Of a DNA stretch of 64,000 bases, positions 40,735-47,721 are shown one piece after another. The stretch covers positions 1-64,000 of the forward strand of contig QHVT01000007.1 in the NCBI GenBank assembly GCA_003223645.1, in the 5' to 3' direction. Positions within the stretch are counted from its first letter, which is position 1. Every line of letters starts with the position of its first letter. The position numbers and the translations under genes are program-made. The notes beneath the pieces are model-generated. The model was not told the DNA's origin. It did not search any database and saw only the letters and a list, made by a program, of their open reading frames with translations. The DNA is from Acidobacteriota bacterium. GTDB taxonomy: Bacteria > Acidobacteriota > Thermoanaerobaculia > Gp7-AA8.

Positions 40735-41577
40735 ATGAGAGTGAAACGAGCGGCGAAGTACGGTTTCTGCAGCGGCGTGCGCATCGCCGATCTGAAGGTG
40801 AAGCGTTTCGCCGCCGCCGGCGGCCGCGGCGCAATCCTCGGGCAGGTCGTCCACAACGAGCGCGTCGTCCAGGAGATGGAAAACCTCGGCGTGCGGACCG
40901 TCGACGACATCGTCGCCGTCGCCGAGCCGACGATCGTCTTCTCCGCGCACGGTGTGCCACCGTCGTTTCACGATCGCGCGCGCGACCACGGACTCAAGAT
41001 CCTCGACACCACGTGCAAGTTCGTCTACGACATCCACCGCGAGTCGAAGCAGGCTCTCGAGGCGGGCTATCACCTCGTCTTCATCGGAGATCCGAAGCAT
41101 CGCGAAGTGATCGGCTACACGAACGACCTCGATCCGTCGACGTATCACATCGTCTCGAAGATCGACGAGGCGGAGTCGATCGACTGGCTGGCGTACGAGA
41201 AGATCAAAATTTTCTATCAGACGACGTTGAATGCCGAGGAGTTCGAGGACGTGGTGCGCGTGATCGAGAGGCGCGCGAACCAGGTCGAGCGCGGTGACAC
41301 GATCTGCTACGCAACGAAAGAGAATCAGGACGCGGCGCGCGTCCTCGCGCAGGATCCCGACGTCGACGTCATCATCATCATCGGCGGCCGTATGAGCGCG
41401 AACACGAAGCATCTCTGGGAAATCTGCCGCGAGTCGAAGCCCGCGTATTTGATCCAGGGCGCGGACGACATCGAGAAACAGTGGCTCGACGGCGCGAAAG
41501 TCGTCGGCCTGACGGCCGGCTCGTCGACGCCTGACTACGTGATTGATGAGGTCGAGAACGCGATCGCGGCGATGTGA
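40735..41577 (+). CDS. ispH: 4-hydroxy-3-methylbut-2-enyl diphosphate reductase
   Basis: 280 residues. Iron-sulfur cysteines are Cys12 (GFCSGV), Cys94 (DTTCKFV) and Cys191 (TICYATKEN). Substrate-binding His40 (VVHNE), His72 (SAHGV) and His122/Glu124 (KHREVIGY) are in place, with GGRMSANTKHL and AGSSTPDYVIDEV at the end. It makes IPP and DMAPP, the last step of the MEP pathway. The second cysteine motif (TCKFVYD) deviates from the common TCPxV form. The prenyl synthase at 50991 could use its product. Confidence 0.93.
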   Translation: MRVKRAAKYGFCSGVRIADLKVKRFAAAGGRGAILGQVVHNERVVQEMENLGVRTVDDIVAVAEPTIVFSAHGVPPSFHDRARDHGLKILDTTCKFVYDIHRESKQALEAGYHLVFIGDPKHREVIGYTNDLDPSTYHIVSKIDEAESIDWLAYEKIKIFYQTTLNAEEFEDVVRVIERRANQVERGDTICYATKENQDAARVLAQDPDVDVIIIIGGRMSANTKHLWEICRESKPAYLIQGADDIEKQWLDGAKVVGLTAGSSTPDYVIDEVENAIAAM

Positions 41578-41621
41578 GCCGTGAATATCAATCGGGGACC
41601 TTTTGTTTTCACACGCGTCCA

Positions 41622-42422
41622 ATGATCAAGATGACCCGACGCCTCATCCTTGTGTTCGCGCTCGTGCTCGCGTCTGCTTCGGCATTTGCCGCCGACAGAA
41701 CGTGCAATGACACGAACGTGGAAGAGCTGCGCTACTCGTGGCGCCTCAAGGGCGGCATCCGCTTCCTGGCCGGCATCTTTTTCCCGACCAGCGGCGTCGG
41801 CAGTTTCCGCAACACCTACCCGCAGGGCGAAGACCACGCGATTCACAGCGAGCTCCTGATCACCGCGCCGGACGGGAAGAAGGGCGGCTTCTATTCGTAC
41901 GAGTCGCAGATCGATGATCGCGACACGAAAACGCTGATGACGTATCACGGCTACGAATGGGGCAAGAAGTCGCGCAACGAGCGGACGATCTTCGACTACG
42001 TGAAGCGGCTCGCGCGCATCCGCAAGCAGACGCCTGAGGAAGTCGAGAACCGCGTGAAGCTGCTGCCGAAAGACCAGCAGGAAACGCGCGACATCCTGAC
42101 GGCGATCTACTTCCTGCGCCAGCACGCGCACACGCTCAACGCGCCGATGCAGACCAACATCTACACCGACGGTCGCGAGTATCCCGTCATCTTCAAGCCG
42201 GGCGCGCAGAACACGACGCTGACGATCGAAGGCAAGCGCGTCATCGTACGCGAGTTCGCGATCGTCGACGCGCCGGGTGGCAAGAAGTGGCAGGGCGGAG
42301 TGAGAGTGTGGCTGTCCGCCGACGAGCGCCGCATTCCCGTGCGCATCGAGATCTCGCAGAGCATCGCGTCGATGCAGCTCGACCTGCAGTCGATCGAGAG
42401 CTGCGCGTATCCGCAGAGCTAG
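41622..42422 (+). CDS. exported DUF3108-like protein
   Basis: 266 residues with a signal peptide (MTRRLILVFALVLASASAFA; a second in-frame ATG lies at 41631). The mature protein is strand-rich (EELRYSWRLKGGIRFL, HSELLITAPDGKK) with a C-terminal GGVRVWLSADERRIPVRIEI, the signature of DUF3108, which is thought to be a periplasmic lipid- or polymer-related barrel. Two Cys (DRTCNDT and ESCAYPQS) could join the termini. Confidence 0.75.
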   Translation: MIKMTRRLILVFALVLASASAFAADRTCNDTNVEELRYSWRLKGGIRFLAGIFFPTSGVGSFRNTYPQGEDHAIHSELLITAPDGKKGGFYSYESQIDDRDTKTLMTYHGYEWGKKSRNERTIFDYVKRLARIRKQTPEEVENRVKLLPKDQQETRDILTAIYFLRQHAHTLNAPMQTNIYTDGREYPVIFKPGAQNTTLTIEGKRVIVREFAIVDAPGGKKWQGGVRVWLSADERRIPVRIEISQSIASMQLDLQSIESCAYPQS

Positions 42423-42542
42423 CCGCCACGGGCGGCTGCGTGATTGCTCCGCCTTGCGGGCCTGCTTGCCGCCACGTCACGAATGCGGCTTCGAGCGGCG
42501 CAACGCGCCTGAGATCGTCGCTTCTGCTGCGCGAACTCCCAG

Positions 42543-42625
42543 CGCCGCGCCGGATGGCGGCTACGCTGATGGCAGATGGCGGCTGCGCCGCTTGGTCATC
42601 CGCCGTCGGCGCAGCTGCAGTCGGC
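42543..42625. repeat. GATGGCGGCT-type repeat region
   Basis: GATGGCGGCTACGCTGATGG CAGATGGCGGCTGCGCC and complementary GGCGCAGCTGCAGTCGGCG. The same words occur at 44776-44884. It lies between convergent genes. Confidence 0.7.
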
Positions 42626-42626
42626 G

Positions 42627-43085
42627 TTAGCCTCCTAACTCCTCTTTCCTCATTTCGATCCGCTCGCCGAGCTCGCGCAGCTCATCGCGGTCGAGCGCCT
42701 TGCGTGCGCGCGGAAACATTTCTTTTTCTTCTTCGCCCGCGTGATGCTCGACGAGATCCTTCAGCACCTTCGCTTTTGCCTTCAGCTCTTCCGGCGTGTC
42801 GCCGTCGTTCATCTCCGGCATCACCAGATCGACGACGTGGTGTTCCTGGACGGCCTCGAAGTACAGCTTCTTGTCTTCTTTCTTGCGAGCCGCTTCGCGA
42901 TAGGCGGGATAGAAAATCTCCTCTTCGACCTGCGTGTGGATCTTGAGCTCCTGCTCCACCTGGGTGAGGAGCTTCGCGCGGCGCGCGCCGGACGCGGACT
43001 CGAGTTGGCCGAGAAGTCCACGTACTTTCTCGTGGTCCTGCTTCAACAACGCGATCGCGTCAGTCGGTTTCTTTTTGGCAGCCAT
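42627..43085 (-). CDS. hemerythrin HHE-domain protein
   Basis: 152 residues, all helical. Di-iron ligand candidates are in LLKQDHEKVRGLL, KIHTQVEEEIFYP, QEHHVVDLVMPEM and LVEHHAGEEEKEMFP, the HHE cation-binding pattern. It probably binds oxygen, nitric oxide or iron in the cytoplasm. A basic N-terminus (AAKKKPTD) is typical. Followed downstream by repeats. Confidence 0.92.
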   Translation of the reverse strand: MAAKKKPTDAIALLKQDHEKVRGLLGQLESASGARRAKLLTQVEQELKIHTQVEEEIFYPAYREAARKKEDKKLYFEAVQEHHVVDLVMPEMNDGDTPEELKAKAKVLKDLVEHHAGEEEKEMFPRARKALDRDELRELGERIEMRKEELGG

Positions 43086-43115
43086 GATTCCTCCGAATCA
43101 CGGCTACATCACGAG

Positions 43116-43535
43116 TCATGCCGTGATGTCTCTCGGCGTCGCGATCGGCGTTCCCAATCCGCAGAACAATCCCACGAGGTCGAGTAGCTCCGCGACGTGG
43201 AACGGTTTCTCGAGCACGACCGACGGCTTGAGGTCTTCATCCGCCGGCTCGAGCTTGTAGCCGGTGATGACGATGACCGGCGACTCTTTGCTCTTCGTGC
43301 GGAACCAGCGCAGCCATTGACGGCCGTCCATGCGCGGCATGGAGAGATCGAGGATGACGAGCATGATGTCGGGATTCGTCTCGACGAGCGGGATGGCCTG
43401 TTCGCCGTCGAAGGCGACGAGCACTTCGAAGCCATACGGCGTCAACAGTTCCCGGTAGTAGCCGATGAGCTTCTGGTCGTCGTCGATGACGAGCAGCTTG
43501 CGGAGCTTGAACGGCGTTCTGCGCGCACGGATCAA
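43116..43535 (-). CDS. single-domain response regulator
   Basis: 139 residues from TTG 43535, selected because GGAG lies nine bases upstream and longer versions read into a family C palindrome. Receiver residues: acidic triplet in LLVIDDDQK, phosphoacceptor in VILDLSMPRMDG, Thr in IVITGY and Lys in VLEKPFHVAELLD. No output domain and no kinase nearby. Confidence 0.88.
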   Translation of the reverse strand: MIRARRTPFKLRKLLVIDDDQKLIGYYRELLTPYGFEVLVAFDGEQAIPLVETNPDIMLVILDLSMPRMDGRQWLRWFRTKSKESPVIVITGYKLEPADEDLKPSVVLEKPFHVAELLDLVGLFCGLGTPIATPRDITA

Positions 43536-43604
43536 TTCGGATACTCCTACGGGGACTGCAAAATGCGGCGTCCCAGCGGGCGCTGCAAATGGCGCGCCGG
43601 AGAT

Positions 43605-43690
43605 GCGGTTGCGCGGTCGCGCAGTCGCGCGGTTGCCTGGCCCGCGGGGGGCGGGCGGGACCGCGTAACCGCGCAACCGCGCAACTGCGC
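43605..43690. repeat. family C palindrome, copy 3
   Basis: GCGGTTGCGCGGTCGCGCAG ... ACCGCGTAACCGCGCAACCG around a CCCGCGGGGGGCGGG centre, between the ABC-like gene and the receiver gene. Confidence 0.9.
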
Positions 43691-43695
43691 ATCGA

Positions 43696-44763
43696 TTACC
43701 GCGTTTCGCTCAGCGGCGGCACCACATCCGTGGGAACCGTGGCCTGCAACGGAGCCATTTCCCGAGGCAAAAGCGTGAACCGCAACGGGTCGTAGCGCAA
43801 CGCGAGGAGGCGGCCCTTGTGGACATTGGCGCCGGCCGGCAGCTCGACGCGCAGCGTGACGTTGCCGCTGAGAACGCCGTGCGCGATCCAGCGTCCGCCC
43901 GCGAAGCCGGCTTCTTCGACGCCGAAGATGAGATCGGAGTCTTCTCCTTTTTCCGCGAGCGCGAAATCGGACGGGCGCACGATCGCGATGCCGCTGCCTT
44001 GAAACGGCGGACTCGCGAGCTCCCACGCGCCGATCACCGACTCGACGACGTTGCCGCGAATCGTGACCGGCACCACGTCGGCTTCGCCTGTCGCAATCGC
44101 GGCAGCCTCGCTGACAGGATGCGCGAACACTTCCGCGGCCATGCCGGTCTGCACGACGCGTCCTTCGTCGAGCACGACGATCTGATCGCTGAACGCCAGC
44201 TCCGCGTGCGTTGACGGCGCGGAGATGACAGTCGAGCCGATCACGCGCAGCGTGCGATACAGCATGTCGGCGAGCTCGCCGGATGTTCGTTCGAGCCAGC
44301 GGTCGGCGACGACGATCGCGGGCCGCAGCAATTCGACGCGCGCGAAATGCACGCGCGCGACTTCCGTCGACGACAGCGAGTCGATGCGCCGCTCCAGCAG
44401 CGACGCGAGCTCCCATTTTTCCGCCGTGAGCGCGTATTCGCGATGACGATCTTCGCGGTCGAGCGTGCGCGCGCGGACGGCCGCGACGAGCGCATGCTGC
44501 ACGCTCCAGCGTCCCGCGACGTCGATGTCGGACGTGACATACAACAGCGGACGCCGCGAAGCTTTCACATCGGTAACGGCGCGCGTGCCGATGAGGACGT
44601 CGCCGCGCGAAGGACGAAGCGCACCAGCGACGATGCGCAGCAGCGTAGACGCGCCGGAGGAGGGAGGCCCGGTGATCGCGGTGTGTTTGCTGGCGGGAAA
44701 CGTCAGCGTGACGTCGCGGAGGATGTTCGAAAACGAGACGTTGCGCAGCGCGACATCGAGCAC
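43696..44763 (-). CDS. degenerate ABC ATPase-like protein with C-terminal TOBE-like region
   Basis: 355 residues with the layout of an importer ATPase (PotA/ModC type): nucleotide-binding domain (1-230) and an OB/TOBE-like C-terminal part (240-345). However, the Walker A reads GPPSSGAST, with Ala38 in place of the essential Lys; the Q-loop glutamine is not evident; the signature is LSSTEVARVHFAR instead of LSGGQ; and Walker B is PAIVVADRW, with Arg155 instead of the catalytic Glu. The H-loop His and DEGRVVQTG D-loop region are kept. Probably a non-hydrolysing or regulatory protein. No permease is adjacent. Confidence 0.8.
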   Translation of the reverse strand: MLDVALRNVSFSNILRDVTLTFPASKHTAITGPPSSGASTLLRIVAGALRPSRGDVLIGTRAVTDVKASRRPLLYVTSDIDVAGRWSVQHALVAAVRARTLDREDRHREYALTAEKWELASLLERRIDSLSSTEVARVHFARVELLRPAIVVADRWLERTSGELADMLYRTLRVIGSTVISAPSTHAELAFSDQIVVLDEGRVVQTGMAAEVFAHPVSEAAAIATGEADVVPVTIRGNVVESVIGAWELASPPFQGSGIAIVRPSDFALAEKGEDSDLIFGVEEAGFAGGRWIAHGVLSGNVTLRVELPAGANVHKGRLLALRYDPLRFTLLPREMAPLQATVPTDVVPPLSETR

Positions 44764-44775
44764 GGTTGCATTTTA

Positions 44776-44884
44776 GCTGCGCTTGATGGCGGCTTCGCTG
44801 ATGGCGGTGGGCAGCTTCGCTGATGGCAGATGGCGAAGCGGCGTAGCCGCAATCCCGCCATGCGCAGCCGCAAACGAGCGCAGC
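44776..44884. repeat. GATGGCGGCTTCGCTGATGG repeat region
   Basis: Repeats of TGATGGCGG and GCTTCGCTGATGGC with complementary GCGGCGTAGCCGC and GCAGCCGC words. It is related to 42543-42625 and fills the gap between the ABC-like gene and the periplasmic sensor gene. Confidence 0.7.
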
Positions 44885-44885
44885 C

Positions 44886-45341
44886 CTAAGGCCGCATCTT
44901 CGGCCGCTGTTGCTGTCGCTGCTGGAGCCGCTCGCGCATCGCATCGCGCGGGCGATCGAGGGCGTTGCGCATCTTGGCCCACTGCTGATCGTTCAGCACC
45001 GCACGCATGTCGACGAGCATCGCGATCTCCTGCTCGAACAGGCGGCCGCGCGCTTCGTTGAGTTGTTTCGCGATGCGCAGCACGGCCGCGCGCTGGATCT
45101 GCGGTTTGTCCAACTCGCCGCGCAACGCGATCTGCAGTTTCTCGACTTCGCCCTTCGCGTCGATCAGTCCGTTCGCGGCCGTGCGGAAAATGTCGTCGAG
45201 CTTGTCCTGCTGCTCATTCGACAGCTGCAGCTCGCGAACGATCTCCGGCCGCTGCCACCATTTTCCGGGCGGCAGATTCTGCGGGCTTGCGAACGACGCC
45301 GCGACGATCAACAGCGCAGCAAACAAGACCCGTCGCGTCAT
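44886..45341 (-). CDS. Spy/CpxP-like periplasmic sensor protein
   Basis: 151 residues with a signal peptide (MTRRVLFAALLIVAASFASP). The mature part is helical, with WWQRPEIVRELQLSNEQQDK and VLNDQQWAKMRNAL matching LTxxQ motifs of the Spy/CpxP/CnrX-ZraP fold, and a Gln/Arg-rich tail. In such systems it senses metal or misfolded proteins and adjusts the anti-sigma factor. The start overlaps the anti-sigma gene by four bases (ATGA). Confidence 0.8.
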   Translation of the reverse strand: MTRRVLFAALLIVAASFASPQNLPPGKWWQRPEIVRELQLSNEQQDKLDDIFRTAANGLIDAKGEVEKLQIALRGELDKPQIQRAAVLRIAKQLNEARGRLFEQEIAMLVDMRAVLNDQQWAKMRNALDRPRDAMRERLQQRQQQRPKMRP

Positions 45342-45817
45342 GAATGATCTCCGCTCTTCGTCTCGGCGTCGACCCACGACTCCCACGCGACGACCGGCTG
45401 GTAATCCTTCAACTCCTCCGACTGCCACGGATCCGAGCTCATCGAAGGCTGTTCATATTCCATCGCCGCCGTCACCGTCGGCCCCTCGGAGGCCGGGAGG
45501 CTGGGAGGCTTGGAGGCTTCCTTCCACGTCACCAATCCGCCGAGCATCAGCGTCAACACCGCCGCCGCCGCGTAGCGCATCACCGGCACCGACCGCCGTC
45601 CTTCCACCCGCCGCATGATCGAGATGCGCTGGCGCGCCCAGAACGTCTCCGGCTTCTCGTGCTCGCACGCCGTGAGGCCGCGCACTTTTTTCTCCAACCG
45701 CTCGTAGCGCGACGCGCACTCGCCGCACTCGGCGAGATGCATCATCACCGGCATCGAGTCGCCCGGCTGCGTGTAATACGTCTCGAGCAGATCGGCTTCA
45801 CTGTAATGCTGCTTCAT
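45338..45817 (-). CDS. anti-sigma factor with zinc-binding ZAS motif
   Basis: 159 residues. The N-terminal His-x3-Cys-x2-Cys motif (MHLAECGECASRYERL) precedes a membrane helix (VMRYAAAAVLTLMLGGLVT, about 85-105) and a periplasmic tail. GGGAGG lies upstream of ATG 45817. An 8-base tandem repeat (GGAGGCTT type, 45488-45519) encodes a Pro/Ser-rich stretch after the membrane helix. It should hold the upstream sigma factor at the membrane; the gene overlaps the sigma gene by 20 bases. Confidence 0.85.
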   Translation of the reverse strand: MKQHYSEADLLETYYTQPGDSMPVMMHLAECGECASRYERLEKKVRGLTACEHEKPETFWARQRISIMRRVEGRRSVPVMRYAAAAVLTLMLGGLVTWKEASKPPSLPASEGPTVTAAMEYEQPSMSSDPWQSEELKDYQPVVAWESWVDAETKSGDHS

Positions 45818-46430
45818 CGCTACCTCCCTGGGACCGCCATGCCGCAAGCTCTCTGCGTACCTTGTGGATGGCGCGAAACAAATGAGCGCGAACCGTGCCC
45901 GCGCGAAGGCCGAGGTGCTCGGCGATCTCTTCGAGCGACAGATTCTCATAATGACGCAATCGGAAAATCACTTTTTGCTGCGACGACAACAATTTTTCCG
46001 CGCGCAGAATCGCCGCGCGCAGCTGCACCGACAGAATCTGCCGCTCCGGATCGGGACGGTCGTCGACCGGCTCGATCATCGTCTCGACGTCATCCTCGTC
46101 GCGCGTGAAGAGACTGACGAACTTGCGGCGGCGCAGCGCATCTCTCGAACGGTTGATCGCGATCCGTGTCAGCCACGTCTCCAGCTCCGAGCGCCCCTGA
46201 AAACGCGCGAGGTGCGTGTAGGCCTGCACGAACGTGTCCTGCGTGACCGTGTCGGCCTCGACTTCATCGCGCACGATGGCGAACGCGACGCGGTAGATGC
46301 GCCGCTGGAAACGCTCGACGATGGTCCCGTAAGCATTGCCGTCGCCGGCGAGCGTCCGGTCGATCAGCTCGCGGTCGGTAGGTGCACTGCCGGGATCGTT
46401 CAATCGGAACGCTGCCACGTTGCTTCTCAC
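45798..46430 (-). CDS. ECF RNA polymerase sigma factor
   Basis: 210 residues. Region 2 (about 28-95) with FQRRIYRVAFAIVRDEVEAD and QDTFVQAYTHLARFQG; region 4 (about 145-200) with LLSSQQKVIFRLRHYENLSL and EEIAEHLGLRAGTVRAHLFR. RpoE-like. Co-transcribed with the anti-sigma factor and periplasmic sensor, so it probably governs an envelope or metal stress response. The target promoter is unknown; autoregulation is likely. Confidence 0.92.
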   Translation of the reverse strand: MRSNVAAFRLNDPGSAPTDRELIDRTLAGDGNAYGTIVERFQRRIYRVAFAIVRDEVEADTVTQDTFVQAYTHLARFQGRSELETWLTRIAINRSRDALRRRKFVSLFTRDEDDVETMIEPVDDRPDPERQILSVQLRAAILRAEKLLSSQQKVIFRLRHYENLSLEEIAEHLGLRAGTVRAHLFRAIHKVRRELAAWRSQGGSDEAALQ

Positions 46431-46474
46431 GTGATTTCGACGGACGGAAGCGGATTTCGTTTACGCGATGGGTA

Positions 46475-47434
46475 CTAGCGGTTGCTCGGTTCCTCGGTCG
46501 CGCAGTTACGCGGTTGATTCTGCTGTGTAACCGCGCGACTGCGCAACCGCGCAACCCCCGTAAGTCCCGCCAGCCACACTCCCATGAAGATCAGCACCGC
46601 GGCGAGCACGACGATGAGGCGGATGTGCTCGCCCAGAAAAATCGCGCCGAGGAACGACGCCAGGACCGGCTGGACATAGGTGTACGCGGCGACCGACGAG
46701 CTGTCCGCGTGCCGTAACGCCCACGCCTGCAACAGATAGGCGACGACAGTCGGTCCGGCGACAACGATCGCCAGCACGATCCACGCACGCGGCGAGATTG
46801 CGGACCAGCGCTCGTGGACCAGCGAATATCCTGCAACCGGCAGGAGCAGAATACTGCCCACGAGAAACATCCGCGCGACCACGCGCCGTGCGGATAACCG
46901 CGCCATGTGCGGCTTCGAGATCACGAGATAGAGCGCGTACGAAAAGCAATTCAGCACGATGAGCAGCGATCCAATGAACGACGTGCGCGAGCCGTGCAGA
47001 CTCTCGCCTCCGACAACGAGCAGCGCGCCTGCCGCGGCGAGCGCGATGCCGGCGATGCGTGTGAGCGTCGGAGGCTCGTAGCGAAGCAGAATCGCCAGCG
47101 CCAGCGTGAACACCGGAATCGCGGTGATCAGCACCGCCGCGACCTGCACGCTCGTCATCGACAGTCCGACGAGAAACAGCGTCGCATTGACCGCGACGCC
47201 GAGGACGGCGTAGACGAACACGCGTCCCGAGTCCTCGCGCGCGAGCGGCTCCGCATCGCGAACGACGACCGCCATCACGATCGCGCCCGCCGCGATGCGC
47301 AGCCACGCGAACGACAGCGGCGAAAACTCGCGCATGCCGAATTTCGCGAGGATGTAGTTTGCGGAGAAAAGGAGCGCCACCGTGAGCAGCGCGAGATGAG
47401 TTCTCAGTTTCAAGTCGTATAGTCTAGGAGACAT
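46475..47434 (-). CDS. DMT/EamA family transporter
   Basis: 319 residues with ten predicted helices in two EamA repeats (about 12-140 and 152-290). Typical motifs are NYILAKFGMREFSPLSFAWL and YTYVQPVLASFLGAIFLGEH. The C-terminal 25 residues (RLRSRAVTQQNQPRNCATEE and following) are encoded by a family C palindrome rather than by conserved sequence. Substrate unknown, possibly a metabolite exporter. Divergent, with only 18 bases, from the small gene at 47453. Confidence 0.88.
   Translation of the reverse strand: MSPRLYDLKLRTHLALLTVALLFSANYILAKFGMREFSPLSFAWLRIAAGAIVMAVVVRDAEPLAREDSGRVFVYAVLGVAVNATLFLVGLSMTSVQVAAVLITAIPVFTLALAILLRYEPPTLTRIAGIALAAAGALLVVGGESLHGSRTSFIGSLLIVLNCFSYALYLVISKPHMARLSARRVVARMFLVGSILLLPVAGYSLVHERWSAISPRAWIVLAIVVAGPTVVAYLLQAWALRHADSSSVAAYTYVQPVLASFLGAIFLGEHIRLIVVLAAVLIFMGVWLAGLTGVARLRSRAVTQQNQPRNCATEEPSNR
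46478..46556. repeat. family C palindrome encoding the C-terminus of the DMT transporter
   Basis: GCGGTTGCTCGGTTCCTCGG ... AACCGCGCGACTGCGCAACC. It reaches one base from the stop codon. Confidence 0.9.
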
Positions 47435-47452
47435 CTGGAAAGGAGGGGCTCA

Positions 47453-47659
47453 ATGAAGACAGCGAAGCCGCGTGTGGAAAAGGGCGAGCGAACCTCCGCG
47501 CGACGCCGCAGAGCGTCCGGAACGGTTGTTGCCATTCCTGCCGATGCCCGGCGCTCGACCGCGGCCGCTCTGCTCAAGCACGCTCCGGGTTGGACCGGCG
47601 ATGATCTCCAGGACGTGATCGCGACTGTCACGAAAACGCGGGCGAAAACTCGGTTCTGA
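47453..47659 (+). CDS. small basic protein, antitoxin-like
   Basis: 68 residues preceded by a strong AAAGGAGGGG ribosome site. The N-terminus is basic (KPRVEKGERTSARRRRASGT), followed by VVAIPADARRSTAAALLKHA and GDDLQDVIATVTKTRAKTRF. The combination of a basic tail with short helices resembles small VapB-like antitoxins, but no toxin gene follows; 47660-47721 holds nothing recognisable. It could be an orphan or degraded module. Confidence 0.5.
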   Translation: MKTAKPRVEKGERTSARRRRASGTVVAIPADARRSTAAALLKHAPGWTGDDLQDVIATVTKTRAKTRF

Positions 47660-47721
47660 TGGCGTATCTCCTTACGAGCTGAGTTCTAAGGCGCAGCTAC
47701 TTTACCTTTTCCCTTTCGCCC

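Noticed and set aside
43536-43676. Upstream extension of the single receiver protein
   Set aside because: The extension is encoded by a family C palindrome and carries no conserved sequence; TTG 43535 has a good ribosome site and gives a standard receiver length.
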